From Aurantibrevibacter litoralis (GTDB lineage Bacteria > Bacteroidota > Bacteroidia > Flavobacteriales > Flavobacteriaceae): DNA of 64,000 nt. The DNA lies in assembly GCF_034651555.1 (NCBI RefSeq), contig NZ_JAYEEQ010000001.1:310001-374000 (forward strand). The letters run 5' to 3'. The translations under genes were made by a program, and so were the position numbers. The notes beneath the pieces are model-generated. The model was not told the origin of the DNA. It saw only the letters and a list, made by a program, of their open reading frames with translations, and searched no databases. This document shows positions 50,239 to 58,084 of the stretch, one piece after another; positions within the stretch are counted from its first letter, which is position 1; each line of letters opens with the position of its first letter.

Positions 50239-51168
50239 ATGAACAAAAAGATCTATACAAAACAATTGAAACTGCTAATATTATTTGTTTTGATTTTTTT
50301 ATTTGGGTGTAGTCATAAACTACATAGAAATCAAACAATTACGCTTGTAGATATCATTCCATTCAAACTAAGCACATACAACAACATAGTTGTTGAAGCC
50401 GTCTTAAATACTACAGACACAGTCAATTTGATGTTTCATACAGCAGCTAATTCTGCATCTGTAATAAAATCATCTTCTGAGCGCCTAAACAGTATAACAT
50501 GGACCAACGAAACAGCAGTATCCGCTTCTTGGGGAGGCAATGGTGTTTCGAGATATAGTCAAGCCAATACTTTAAAAATTGGCAATATGGTTTTTGATAG
50601 CCTTAGCATTTGGGAAAACGAAAAGTCCGGTCCCGGTACAGATGGTAAATTTGGTATAAACCTTTTTGATGATTATGTTGTGGAGATCAACTTTGACGAA
50701 AGTCTAATAAAGCTGCATCATACCCTTCCTAATACTGAAGATTACATTAAAATGAATTTGGATAATAAAGATGGTTTACTCTTTATTACGGGAACAAGCC
50801 GCATTGACAGCTCAGATTATGATAATCCTTTTTTAATTCATTCTGGCTACTCGGGTGCTTTGCTATTTGATGATAAATTTTCTAACGAAACACAAATGGG
50901 TCAGTATATTAAAATCACCTCAGAGGAGGTGTTGAAGGATTCTTTCGGCAATATTTTAAAGACCAAAAAAGGAATATTACCAAAATTTAGCCTGGGTGAA
51001 ATGCAATTTTTCGATGTGCCTGTTGGCTTTTTTGAGGGGACTATTGGCAAACAAAAAATGAGTGTGATGGGTGGAGATATGATAAAGCGATTCAATATCA
51101 TCTTTGATAAGGACAGTGCAGCTATCTACTTAAAAGCGAATAGTTTAATGAATGAAAGATTCAATTAA
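50239..51168 (+). CDS. Retropepsin-like lipoprotein with both catalytic Asp replaced
   Basis: A 309-residue lipoprotein (lipobox LFLFGC) with two lobes like bacterial aspartyl-protease-like proteins. The position of the first DTG motif reads MFHTAANSA and that of the second reads LIHSGYSGAL, so His stands where each catalytic Asp is expected. The C-terminal region (GDMIKRFNIIFDKDSAAIYL) is the usual end of the second lobe. It may therefore be an inactive binding protein or use other chemistry. It precedes the S41-DUF6624 gene by 2 bp in the same direction. The alignment is by eye. Confidence 0.65.
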   Translation: MNKKIYTKQLKLLILFVLIFLFGCSHKLHRNQTITLVDIIPFKLSTYNNIVVEAVLNTTDTVNLMFHTAANSASVIKSSSERLNSITWTNETAVSASWGGNGVSRYSQANTLKIGNMVFDSLSIWENEKSGPGTDGKFGINLFDDYVVEINFDESLIKLHHTLPNTEDYIKMNLDNKDGLLFITGTSRIDSSDYDNPFLIHSGYSGALLFDDKFSNETQMGQYIKITSEEVLKDSFGNILKTKKGILPKFSLGEMQFFDVPVGFFEGTIGKQKMSVMGGDMIKRFNIIFDKDSAAIYLKANSLMNERFN

Positions 51169-51170
51169 TT

Positions 51171-52943
51171 ATGAAAATAAAAATATTAATTCTTATTGCC
51201 TTATGTAGTTTGTCTGATGTTCATTCTCAGGAAATTAAAATCAACCACACAAAAATCGAAGAAGATTTAGAAGAAATCATCAATAATGTAATACAAAATT
51301 ATGTTTATCTAGAGGATAAAAATGTTGACATAAACTGTGTAAAGGAGTATTATTCCAATGAAATAAAATATATAAAAACTGAAGAGGAAACTGTTTTGTT
51401 TTTTGAATACTTATTGAATGAATTTTATGATAGCCACCTACTATTAAACACAAACCGAAAATCCTCATTTCGTTTGTTTGCACCAATTTATACAACATTG
51501 GAAAATACCAAATTAATAGTAGCAAATGTTTGGCAAACACAAGTTGAAAATCTCAATCAAAATATAGTTGGAGCTGAAATTCTAAAGTTCAATGGAACTG
51601 ACTTTCAGGAAGCAATTAATGATTTCCCGACGCATTGCAACGACAAAAACAATCTAGAAACGAAAGAATGGATTGCAAACAGAATCTTAGCAGGTAGATA
51701 TAATGAACCTCGCATTTTAACTTTAAAATTAGTTGACAACAAAGTAATTGAATTTGATTTAGACAAGGTTAAAATCAAAAAAGATAATGGTCTTTTAACT
51801 TCAAAAATTGTAAACGGAATAGGAGTCATTAGAATTAACAATTCACTTGGCAATGATAATTTAGTTACAGAATTTGACAAAGCTTTAAATCACTTAATGA
51901 ACACCAATGGTATAATCCTTGATTTAAGAAATACCCCAAATGGTGGTGATTCTTATGAAGCCCGTGGTATTATGAGCAGGTTTATTACCGAAAAAAGACC
52001 ATATCAACAACATTCATTTATTGAAAAATCTGAAGGTAATCCAGATGTTGAAAGAAATTGGATTGAGTATGTAATTCCAAGAGGAGAAACTTACATAAAA
52101 CCTGTTATTGTGTTAGTTGGACGTTGGACAGGAAGTATGGGCGAAGGTCTTGCTATAGGTTTTGAAAGTATAGGAAGCGCAGAAATAGTAGGTTCTGAGA
52201 TGGAAAGATTAGCAGGTGAAGTTTTTAACTTTAAATTTAAACATCAAAAATATGGCTATAAATTATCCGGTGCCAAATTATATCACATCAACGGGGTCTT
52301 AAGAGAAAAATACGTTCCAACAAACTATGTAAAACAATCCAAAACGAACAAAGATGAAACTTTAGAAAAGGGAATTGAAATAATTAAAAATCAGGCAAAT
52401 AAAACTGACAGCATCATAAAAAACGAACTTGAACTTATCAAGGTTGAAGACCAAACATTACGCCTTTTGCTTCCAACTGTGCTAGAAAAATTTGGGCGTA
52501 AATCAGAAGAGTATGAATACTTCTGGTTTTTAATACAAAAACAAGATAGCATTAGCTCTAATAAATTAATTACAATACTAGATAACCACGGTTGGTTAGG
52601 TAAAAGCAGGGTCGGAAATACTGCAAACCAAACCATTTGGCTCACAATTCAACATTCGGATTTAAAAACTCAAGAAAAATATCTTCCTTTATTAAAAGAA
52701 TCTGTAAAAAATGGAGAGTCCGAAGGCTGGCATCTTGCATTTCTTGAAGACCGTATTTTAATGCGTAATAAAAAAAAGCAAATTTATGGTACTCAAGCCG
52801 TTTGGGATAATGTATTGAAAAAAAATAAAATATATCCCACAGAAAATATGGAATCGGTGAACGAAAGGCGAAAAAAATTAGGGCTAGAAACGCTTGAGGA
52901 CTATGCTAAAGCTAACGGTTATCTACTTTTAATGAATGAATAA
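51171..52943 (+). CDS. S41 peptidase fused to DUF6624
   Basis: A 590-residue secreted protein (signal MKIKILILIALCSLSDVHSQ). Residues about 25-390 form an S41 C-terminal-processing-peptidase-like domain: VGAEILKFNGTDFQEAI (PDZ-like part), GIILDLRNTPNGGDSYEARG and the nucleophile region RWTGSMGEGLAIGF with Ser in TGSMGE. Residues about 425-590 match DUF6624: EDQTLRLLLP, ILDNHGWLGKSRVG, IQHSDLKTQEKYL and KQIYGTQAVWDN. DUF6624 has no known biochemical role. It lies 2 bp after the retropepsin-like gene and its 3' end is close to the next hydrolase gene. Confidence 0.78.
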   Translation: MKIKILILIALCSLSDVHSQEIKINHTKIEEDLEEIINNVIQNYVYLEDKNVDINCVKEYYSNEIKYIKTEEETVLFFEYLLNEFYDSHLLLNTNRKSSFRLFAPIYTTLENTKLIVANVWQTQVENLNQNIVGAEILKFNGTDFQEAINDFPTHCNDKNNLETKEWIANRILAGRYNEPRILTLKLVDNKVIEFDLDKVKIKKDNGLLTSKIVNGIGVIRINNSLGNDNLVTEFDKALNHLMNTNGIILDLRNTPNGGDSYEARGIMSRFITEKRPYQQHSFIEKSEGNPDVERNWIEYVIPRGETYIKPVIVLVGRWTGSMGEGLAIGFESIGSAEIVGSEMERLAGEVFNFKFKHQKYGYKLSGAKLYHINGVLREKYVPTNYVKQSKTNKDETLEKGIEIIKNQANKTDSIIKNELELIKVEDQTLRLLLPTVLEKFGRKSEEYEYFWFLIQKQDSISSNKLITILDNHGWLGKSRVGNTANQTIWLTIQHSDLKTQEKYLPLLKESVKNGESEGWHLAFLEDRILMRNKKKQIYGTQAVWDNVLKKNKIYPTENMESVNERRKKLGLETLEDYAKANGYLLLMNE

Positions 52944-52986
52944 CATAAAATTATGCGATTATAACTGTGTACAACTTAATATAATT

Positions 52987-54516
52987 ATGAAAATGAAAGC
53001 AATTATGAAAGATATTAGATATTTGAACTTGAAAAACATTTTTTTTACCATCTATTTCCTTTTTTTCGTGCATACTGGGTTTGCTCAATCAAATGAAAAA
53101 GTCTTTCGTGAATTTGACCAAAAAATTGAGTCGCTTATGCAAGATTACAACGCAGTTGGACTGTCGGTTGCTGTGATCCAAAATAATGAAGTCATCTATT
53201 CAAAAGGTTTTGGGTATCGGGATTTAGAAAAGAAACTTCCGGTTACAACCAGTACCGTTTTTCCTATTGGGTCAGTTACTAAGGCTTTCACAGGTGCATT
53301 GTTGGGTATTTTGGAAGAAGAGAATAAGGTTGATCTAAAAGCAAGACCTTCAGATTATATTCCCGAATTTGAATTCTATAATGATGAAATGAATAACCGT
53401 ATCATCATCGAAGACTTGCTATGTCATAAAAGCGGCATAGGCAATACGGGCACAGCTGATGTCTTTTTCTCAATTGAAAATAAACTAGACGCAGTGAAGC
53501 GATTAAAGTATTTAAAGCCAGAAGCAGCCGTACAAAATAGCTTCGCCTATAGTAATATGGGCTATACACTAGCAGGAACTATTGCTGAGCAAGTCACAAA
53601 AAAAACATGGGATGTTAATATAAAGGAACAAATTTTTGAACCCTTAGGAATGCAAAACTCCTACACAAAATTATCCCAAATGGAGCAAACTGCTGACTAT
53701 TCATTACCCTATGGAATATATAAAGGAGATATTGAAGAAGTGCAATATGAAAAGTTTCACTCTTTGAGTCCGGCAGGAGCTATCAAAAGTAATGTTATAG
53801 ATATGTCCAAATGGATGATGACATGGCTAAATAATGGACGTTTTGAGGAAAAGCAAATCATACCAACAGACTATGTTGAAAGAGCTACCAAACTTCAAAA
53901 TATAAATCATGACGCATACGAGAAAGATGCATTTCTTTTTGGGCAAGGCTTTGGTTGGCGATTACGAAGCAGCTATGGCAATTTTAGAATAGAACATGGT
54001 GGCAATACTTATGGATTTAGCTCTGACTTAGCCATATTCCCACTTGACAATGTTGGTATTGTCGTTTTGACCAACCAAGATAATTCTCAGTTGCCATATA
54101 TGGTTGTGGATATGATTGCAAGAAACCTTTTTGGTATACAACCCTATGGTGGAGATTACCCTGTAGTAGTTAAGGAAATTTACCACCCGAATACCAACGA
54201 CAAACCACTCAATCAAGAAAAACTGCCCTCACACCCATTGAAAGGTTATTGCGGTAAGTTTGATGCAGAAGATCTTGGAACCATTGAAATTACTCTTGAA
54301 GGGACAAAATTATTTGCACAATTTCCCACATTTTTATTTCAGTTAGAGCACTTAAATTTTAACGCTTTTCATTTAGAAGGCACCAGCGAATTTTCTGAAG
54401 TTTTCAATCCTGAATTTAGATTAGAATTCTTCAACGACTTGGAAGGAAATGTGTCGCACCTAAAACTATATTCTCAAAAAGAACCTATTGAATTTGTAAA
54501 ACTCGAGAAAGAATAA
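52987..54516 (+). CDS. Serine hydrolase, class C beta-lactamase family
   Basis: A 509-residue exported hydrolase. After a hydrophobic signal (IFFTIYFLFFVHTGFAQ) the beta-lactamase domain has SxxK as IGSVTKAFTG, YxN as YSNMGYTLAG and a late HGG (EHGGNTYGFSSDLA). A C-terminal beta domain follows (residues about 420-509). Members act as esterases or peptidases on D-amino-acid-containing peptides rather than as resistance enzymes. The frame extends upstream to 52936, overlapping the previous gene by 8 bp; the ATG at 52987 or 52996 fits the signal better. It is the last gene of the large cassette-like unit, 4 bp before the boundary word. Confidence 0.82.
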   Translation: MKMKAIMKDIRYLNLKNIFFTIYFLFFVHTGFAQSNEKVFREFDQKIESLMQDYNAVGLSVAVIQNNEVIYSKGFGYRDLEKKLPVTTSTVFPIGSVTKAFTGALLGILEEENKVDLKARPSDYIPEFEFYNDEMNNRIIIEDLLCHKSGIGNTGTADVFFSIENKLDAVKRLKYLKPEAAVQNSFAYSNMGYTLAGTIAEQVTKKTWDVNIKEQIFEPLGMQNSYTKLSQMEQTADYSLPYGIYKGDIEEVQYEKFHSLSPAGAIKSNVIDMSKWMMTWLNNGRFEEKQIIPTDYVERATKLQNINHDAYEKDAFLFGQGFGWRLRSSYGNFRIEHGGNTYGFSSDLAIFPLDNVGIVVLTNQDNSQLPYMVVDMIARNLFGIQPYGGDYPVVVKEIYHPNTNDKPLNQEKLPSHPLKGYCGKFDAEDLGTIEITLEGTKLFAQFPTFLFQLEHLNFNAFHLEGTSEFSEVFNPEFRLEFFNDLEGNVSHLKLYSQKEPIEFVKLEKE

Positions 54517-54520
54517 AAAC

Positions 54521-54655
54521 TACTGGCAACACAGTATAAACGCAATAGCGGATAAAGTGCTTAAATTGAACGATTTGAATATTAATAGACATAAGGTTAA
54601 ACCGAAAGTTAGTGCATAAATCCGCTACTGCTCATAGCCAAACCGTTGTGCACAA
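54521..54655. repeat. attC-like site 4
   Basis: TACTGGCAAC (54521-54530) is the exact complement of the unit start at 47561. Next come TAGCGGAT (54546-54553) with AAGTGCTTAA, then ATCCGCTA (54620-54627), then CATAGCCAAAC and GTTGTGCACAA at 54645. The inner stem is 8 bp. This site shares AAGTGCTTAA with site 3 and CATAGCCAAAC with site 1. Confidence 0.65.
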
Positions 54656-54690
54656 TCCCTCATAGAGCCCAAAACTCTTCAGTACGTAAG

Positions 54691-54791
54691 CTAACGTAAA
54701 ATGAGTAAATTGTGGCTGAAAATCTAAAGATGGAATGAGAAATTTAAATATTTATAAAAAGCTGATTTTCAGAAACATAATTTTACGTTAG
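54691..54791. other. Large nested inverted repeat
   Basis: CTAACGTAAAAT (54691-54702) pairs perfectly with ATTTTACGTTAG (54780-54791); inside, CTGAAAATC (54716-54724) pairs with GATTTTCAG (54764-54772). Unpaired spacers are 13 and 7 bases and the loop 39 bases. It lies just before the DUF6544 gene. The two-stem form resembles the other sites, but the boundary words do not match any unit end in the window. Confidence 0.7.
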
Positions 54792-54808
54792 TCAGAAGCA
54801 AAAAAACA

Positions 54809-55933
54809 ATGCGAATAGCTTTAATCATATTGATAGGAATACACGGAATTATCCATTTATTTGGATTTTTCAAGGCATTTGGGATATCTGAAATTAATGC
54901 GATGTCACAACCAATTTCAAAGACCTATGGAATATTTTGGTTCTTGACATTTCTACTTTTTGCTATTACTATCATTTTAATACTTATTTATTCGGACTAT
55001 TGGTGGTTAAGCGGTTTTTTGGCTGTGATTATTTCGCAGGTATTGATTTTTAATTATTGGTCTGACGCAAAATTTGGTACGGTAGCAAACGTCATTATTC
55101 TATTGGCGACAATTATTGGATATTCAAGTTTCAACTTTAACAATAAAATCGAAAGAGAAAGAATAAGTCTGTTTGAAAATTCGCAACTCAAAAATCAAGA
55201 GATTGTTACCGATAAATCATTGCTCTATTTACCACCAATTGTTCAAAAATGGTTGACTAATAGCGGAATAATCGGAAAGAAATTGATTTCTAATGTGCAT
55301 TTAGTTCAAGAACTACAGCTCAAAATGAAACCCGAACAAACTAGTTGGAACAATGGTATGGCAGAACAATATTTTACTATTCAACCGCCAGCGTTCAATT
55401 GGAATATTGATACTGAAATGAATTCAATATTGAGTGTAGTAGGTAGAGACAAATTTGAAGATGGTAAAGGCGAAATGAAAATTAAAGTTCTTTCACTAAT
55501 TCCAGTTGCAAATGCAAAAAATGACGAAAAGGTAAATCAAGCAACTTTGCAACGATATTTGGCTGAAATCGTTTGGTTTCCTTCAGCATCTTTAAGTCAA
55601 TATATAAAATGGGAGACTATAGACGACTTTTCTGCAAGAGCAACAATGGAATTTAAAGGGACTAAAGGTTCAGGAGAATTTCATTTTGATAAAGATGGTA
55701 ATTTTAAAAAATTCGTAGCAATGCGCTATCAAGATTCAAACGCTATCAAACCTACTGATTGGACTGTGATTGCAACAAGAACAGAAGAACGGAATGGAAT
55801 TAAAATACCTATTGAATGCGAAGCAAGTTGGGAATTGGAAAATGGTAAATGGACTTGGTTAAAATTAAAAATAACGGACATTCAATACAACGTGAAAGAA
55901 ATGCCAGTGGCTAAAAATGTATATAAAAAATAG
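54809..55933 (+). CDS. DUF6544-like membrane protein
   Basis: A 374-residue protein with three or four N-terminal membrane segments (residues 1-125, starting MRIALIILIGIHGIIHLFGF) and a soluble beta-rich C-terminal domain. The soluble part has LPPIVQKWLTNSGIIGK, VHLVQELQLKMKPEQTSW and YLAEIVWFPSASLSQYIKWE, which I recognise from DUF6544 (formerly DUF6920) proteins. The function is unknown. It is the only gene between a large inverted repeat and site 5, and its stop codon is part of the TAGGCGA arm of that site. Confidence 0.75.
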   Translation: MRIALIILIGIHGIIHLFGFFKAFGISEINAMSQPISKTYGIFWFLTFLLFAITIILILIYSDYWWLSGFLAVIISQVLIFNYWSDAKFGTVANVIILLATIIGYSSFNFNNKIERERISLFENSQLKNQEIVTDKSLLYLPPIVQKWLTNSGIIGKKLISNVHLVQELQLKMKPEQTSWNNGMAEQYFTIQPPAFNWNIDTEMNSILSVVGRDKFEDGKGEMKIKVLSLIPVANAKNDEKVNQATLQRYLAEIVWFPSASLSQYIKWETIDDFSARATMEFKGTKGSGEFHFDKDGNFKKFVAMRYQDSNAIKPTDWTVIATRTEERNGIKIPIECEASWELENGKWTWLKLKITDIQYNVKEMPVAKNVYKK

Positions 55934-56033
55934 GCGAAACAGTAATAAAATCAAGACTTTTGGCTTCTATCAAACTTTGTGCTTAACCAAAAGCTTAGTG
56001 CTTCGAAATCGCCTACTTTTCATATACTAAACG
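55931..56033. repeat. attC-like site 5 (degenerate)
   Basis: TAGGCGA (55931-55937) pairs with TCGCCTA (56009-56015). The right arm TTAGTGC....ATCGCCTACTTTTCATA aligns with site 4's TTAGTGC....ATCCGCTACTGCTCATA. The terminal GTT word is replaced by GAT (56032 on), so the site may be inactive. Confidence 0.5.
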
Positions 56034-56067
56034 ATATAATCAACAATAAAACGACAAACAAATATTT

Positions 56068-56577
56068 ATGGAAGAACTTTTGAAAGCAAATGGTGAAACG
56101 GTTGAGTTTCTTTTAAAAAAATTACCGTGGATTCTAATTGCTACGTGGGCGTTTTATTCAGTTCTAGTCTTAATTTTCAAACCTATCAGACGTGGTTTTT
56201 CAAATTTCTATATCGTTGAGTCTATACCAAGCGTATTTGTAACACTTGGTTTATTCGGAACTTTCACAGGTATTGCCTACGGTCTTTTGTACTTTGACAC
56301 TTCCCCAGAACAAATAAAGGAAAGTATCAAAATCCTTTTAGATGGATTGAAACTTGCCATGTTTACCTCAATTACAGGAATTCTTCTTTCTCTAATTTTT
56401 TCTAAAATCATAAAAATAGCAGTAAATAGCCGAAGAATAGAACCGCCATCAAGCCCAGAACTTCGAGAACTAATTAAGCTGAATAATAATTTTGTTGAGT
56501 TTAACAAAACCATTTCAACAACTCAATATGAAGCTTTAGTTGATGCGTTAAACTGGGGAAGGCTACATAAACCTTAA
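56068..56577 (+). CDS. ZorA/MotA-like membrane protein, short
   Basis: A 169-residue inner-membrane protein with three membrane segments. The core PSVFVTLGLFGTFTGIAYGL, followed by a soluble helix (DTSPEQIKESIKILLDGLK) and MFTSITGILLSLIFSKI, matches the MotA/TolQ/ExbB proton-channel fold, closest in pattern to ZorA of the Zorya anti-phage system. The long cytoplasmic tail of ZorA is missing, and no ZorB, ZorC, ZorD or ZorE gene follows, so it is either a short relative or a truncated gene. Its function as a defence gene is not established. A tRNA-Arg on the other strand begins 5 bp downstream. Confidence 0.65.
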   Translation: MEELLKANGETVEFLLKKLPWILIATWAFYSVLVLIFKPIRRGFSNFYIVESIPSVFVTLGLFGTFTGIAYGLLYFDTSPEQIKESIKILLDGLKLAMFTSITGILLSLIFSKIIKIAVNSRRIEPPSSPELRELIKLNNNFVEFNKTISTTQYEALVDALNWGRLHKP

Positions 56578-56581
56578 AAAG

Positions 56582-56653
56582 TAGCCTCACCAGGAATCGA
56601 ACCTGGATCTAAAGTTTAGGAAACTTCTATTCTATCCGTTGAACTATGAGGCC
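56582..56653 (-). tRNA. tRNA-Arg (anticodon CCT)
   Basis: A 72-nt cloverleaf on the minus strand. The acceptor GGCCTCA pairs with TGAGGCT (one G-U) with discriminator A; the T arm is CCAGG-TTCGATT-CCTGG; the anticodon loop is TTCCTAA, so the anticodon is CCT, reading AGG. It faces the ZorA-like gene tail to tail and marks the right edge of the cassette-like region. Confidence 0.94.
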
Positions 56654-56769
56654 AATTTAGAAATCAGTAAAAACAGAAAACCAAGGGGGCAAAAGTAAAA
56701 TATTTTGGGTGATTCGTAATATAGAAAATCATTTTTATACCCCGTTGTTCATTTTGTCTTGATTTGTTC

Positions 56770-56985
56770 AATCTAAAGATTCCCCGACCTTTGGGTCGGG
56801 GTTTCCTATTTATCGCTCCTTTGGAGCGATCGGAACTGCCTTTTTGCAGGTCCGGATGAGGTATAATACAAAATTTCGGTTTTTGACCCAAAGGCCAAAA
56901 TGAAACTGGCGAAACCCGTACTGAGCGCAGTAGAAGTATACTCCTATGGCTTGCCTCGGGGATAGTCAGTTCCAAGAAATTTTTT
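56770..56985. repeat. Dispersed multi-hairpin repeat, copy 3
   Basis: Same repeat as at 27681 and 46000. Its second hairpin is ATCGCTCC-TTT-GGAGCGAT, with changes on both arms relative to CCTCTCC-TTT-GGAGAGG in copy 2. It lies in an 800-bp gap (56654-57451) with no credible gene. Confidence 0.8.
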
Positions 56986-57335
56986 ATTTTTTGCCTTGGG
57001 CTAAAGGATACATTCAAGAAATTTTTAGTACTTCCTTAAGGATTGAAGCAAATAATGGAGATTTTAGTATCCAATAAGCACGTAATAATCAAAATACACA
57101 ACGGATTTTTATACTTGTTGGCAGTTGCGATTACTAGGGTATTTGTTTTTAGAAGAAGATTTTTATTTTTTTTATTCGCTTTAGCCAAGGCTAAATAGTT
57201 TATTTTAAGTGTTTTAAAGAAATAGAGCCATAGGGCTATCAACCTAAACGTATAGAACGCATATAATACTGGCACTAATTGCTAGAGCGACACTAATTCT
57301 CGGCAGTAAGGCTTCTCAAATTCAAATAGTATTGC

Positions 57336-57343
57336 TATATTTG
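57336..57343 (+). promoter_or_regulatory. Promoter -7 element of rpsP-rimM
   Basis: TATATTTG exactly matches TAnnTTTG, 109 bp before rpsP. The -33 element is weak. The rest of the interval 56986-57451 is A/T-rich without ORF or strong repeat. Confidence 0.5.
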
Positions 57344-57451
57344 CAGCCGCTTTCAAAAGAAAGGCAAAGTTGGTTTCCCGGTTTCGTGGAAATGGAATAA
57401 AATAATTGAATTAATAACCAAGGGTCGGGCACCCTACAAAATTAATGTGAT

Positions 57452-58072
57452 ATGCCAGTTAGAATACGATTACAAAGACACGGAAAAAAAGGAAAACCAT
57501 TCTATTGGGTAGTTGCCGCAGATAGCCGTGCAAAAAGAGATGGAAAGTTTTTAGAAAAGTTGGGCATCTACAATCCTAACACGAATCCCGCAACCATAGA
57601 ATTAAATATTGATAGTTCTGTAAAGTGGTTACAAAACGGGGCACAACCCTCCGATACGGCAAAACGTATTTTGTCTTACAAAGGCGTACTTCTTAAGCAC
57701 CACCTATTAGGAGGCGTCCGAAAAGGGGCTTTAACTGAAGAGCAGGTTGAAGAAAAATTCAACGCTTGGTTAGAAGAAAAATCTAAAATAGTAGGCAATA
57801 AGGTTGAAGGTTTGGCAGAGGCTCAGGCCAAAGCTAAAGCAGAAGCCTTGAAGGCCGAAAAAGAGGTAAATGAAAAGCGCGCTATGGCTGCGGCTGAAGC
57901 TGCGGCACCACCGGTTGAAGAGGTCGTAGAAGAAGTTGCTGAGGTTGTAGAAGAAGTTGCTGAGGTTGTGGAAACTTCTCCTGAAAATGGAACCTCTGAA
58001 ACGGCTGATGCTGTGGCTGCCACGGAAGAAGATGCACCGGCTGCCGAAACTACTACCGAAGAAGAAAAATAA
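57452..58072 (+). CDS. rpsP: 30S ribosomal protein S16 with long acidic tail
   Basis: Residues 1-85 are a standard S16 (MPVRIRLQRHGKKGKPFYWV, DGKFLEKLGIYNPNT, VKWLQNGAQPSDTAKRIL), a protein needed for assembly of the 5' domain of 16S rRNA. Residues 86-206 are an Ala/Glu/Lys and then Glu/Val-rich extension, about 120 residues beyond the core. It contains VEEVAEV twice in tandem, encoded by a perfect 21-bp duplication (57926-57967). Long S16 tails are common in Bacteroidota; their role is unknown. It precedes rimM by 12 bp. Confidence 0.95.
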   Translation: MPVRIRLQRHGKKGKPFYWVVAADSRAKRDGKFLEKLGIYNPNTNPATIELNIDSSVKWLQNGAQPSDTAKRILSYKGVLLKHHLLGGVRKGALTEEQVEEKFNAWLEEKSKIVGNKVEGLAEAQAKAKAEALKAEKEVNEKRAMAAAEAAAPPVEEVVEEVAEVVEEVAEVVETSPENGTSETADAVAATEEDAPAAETTTEEEK

Positions 58073-58084
58073 GAGTAAAAATCA

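Noticed and set aside
46424..54655. Classical integron with canonical attC sites
   Set aside because: No IntI gene is in the window and most boundary words (GTTGGCA, GTTGCCA) do not fit GTTRRRY; I therefore call the sites attC-like only.
57036..57275. 79-codon minus-strand frame before rpsP
   Set aside because: Composition is rich in Lys/Asn/Leu from A/T-rich DNA, no family pattern, and it covers a likely promoter region.
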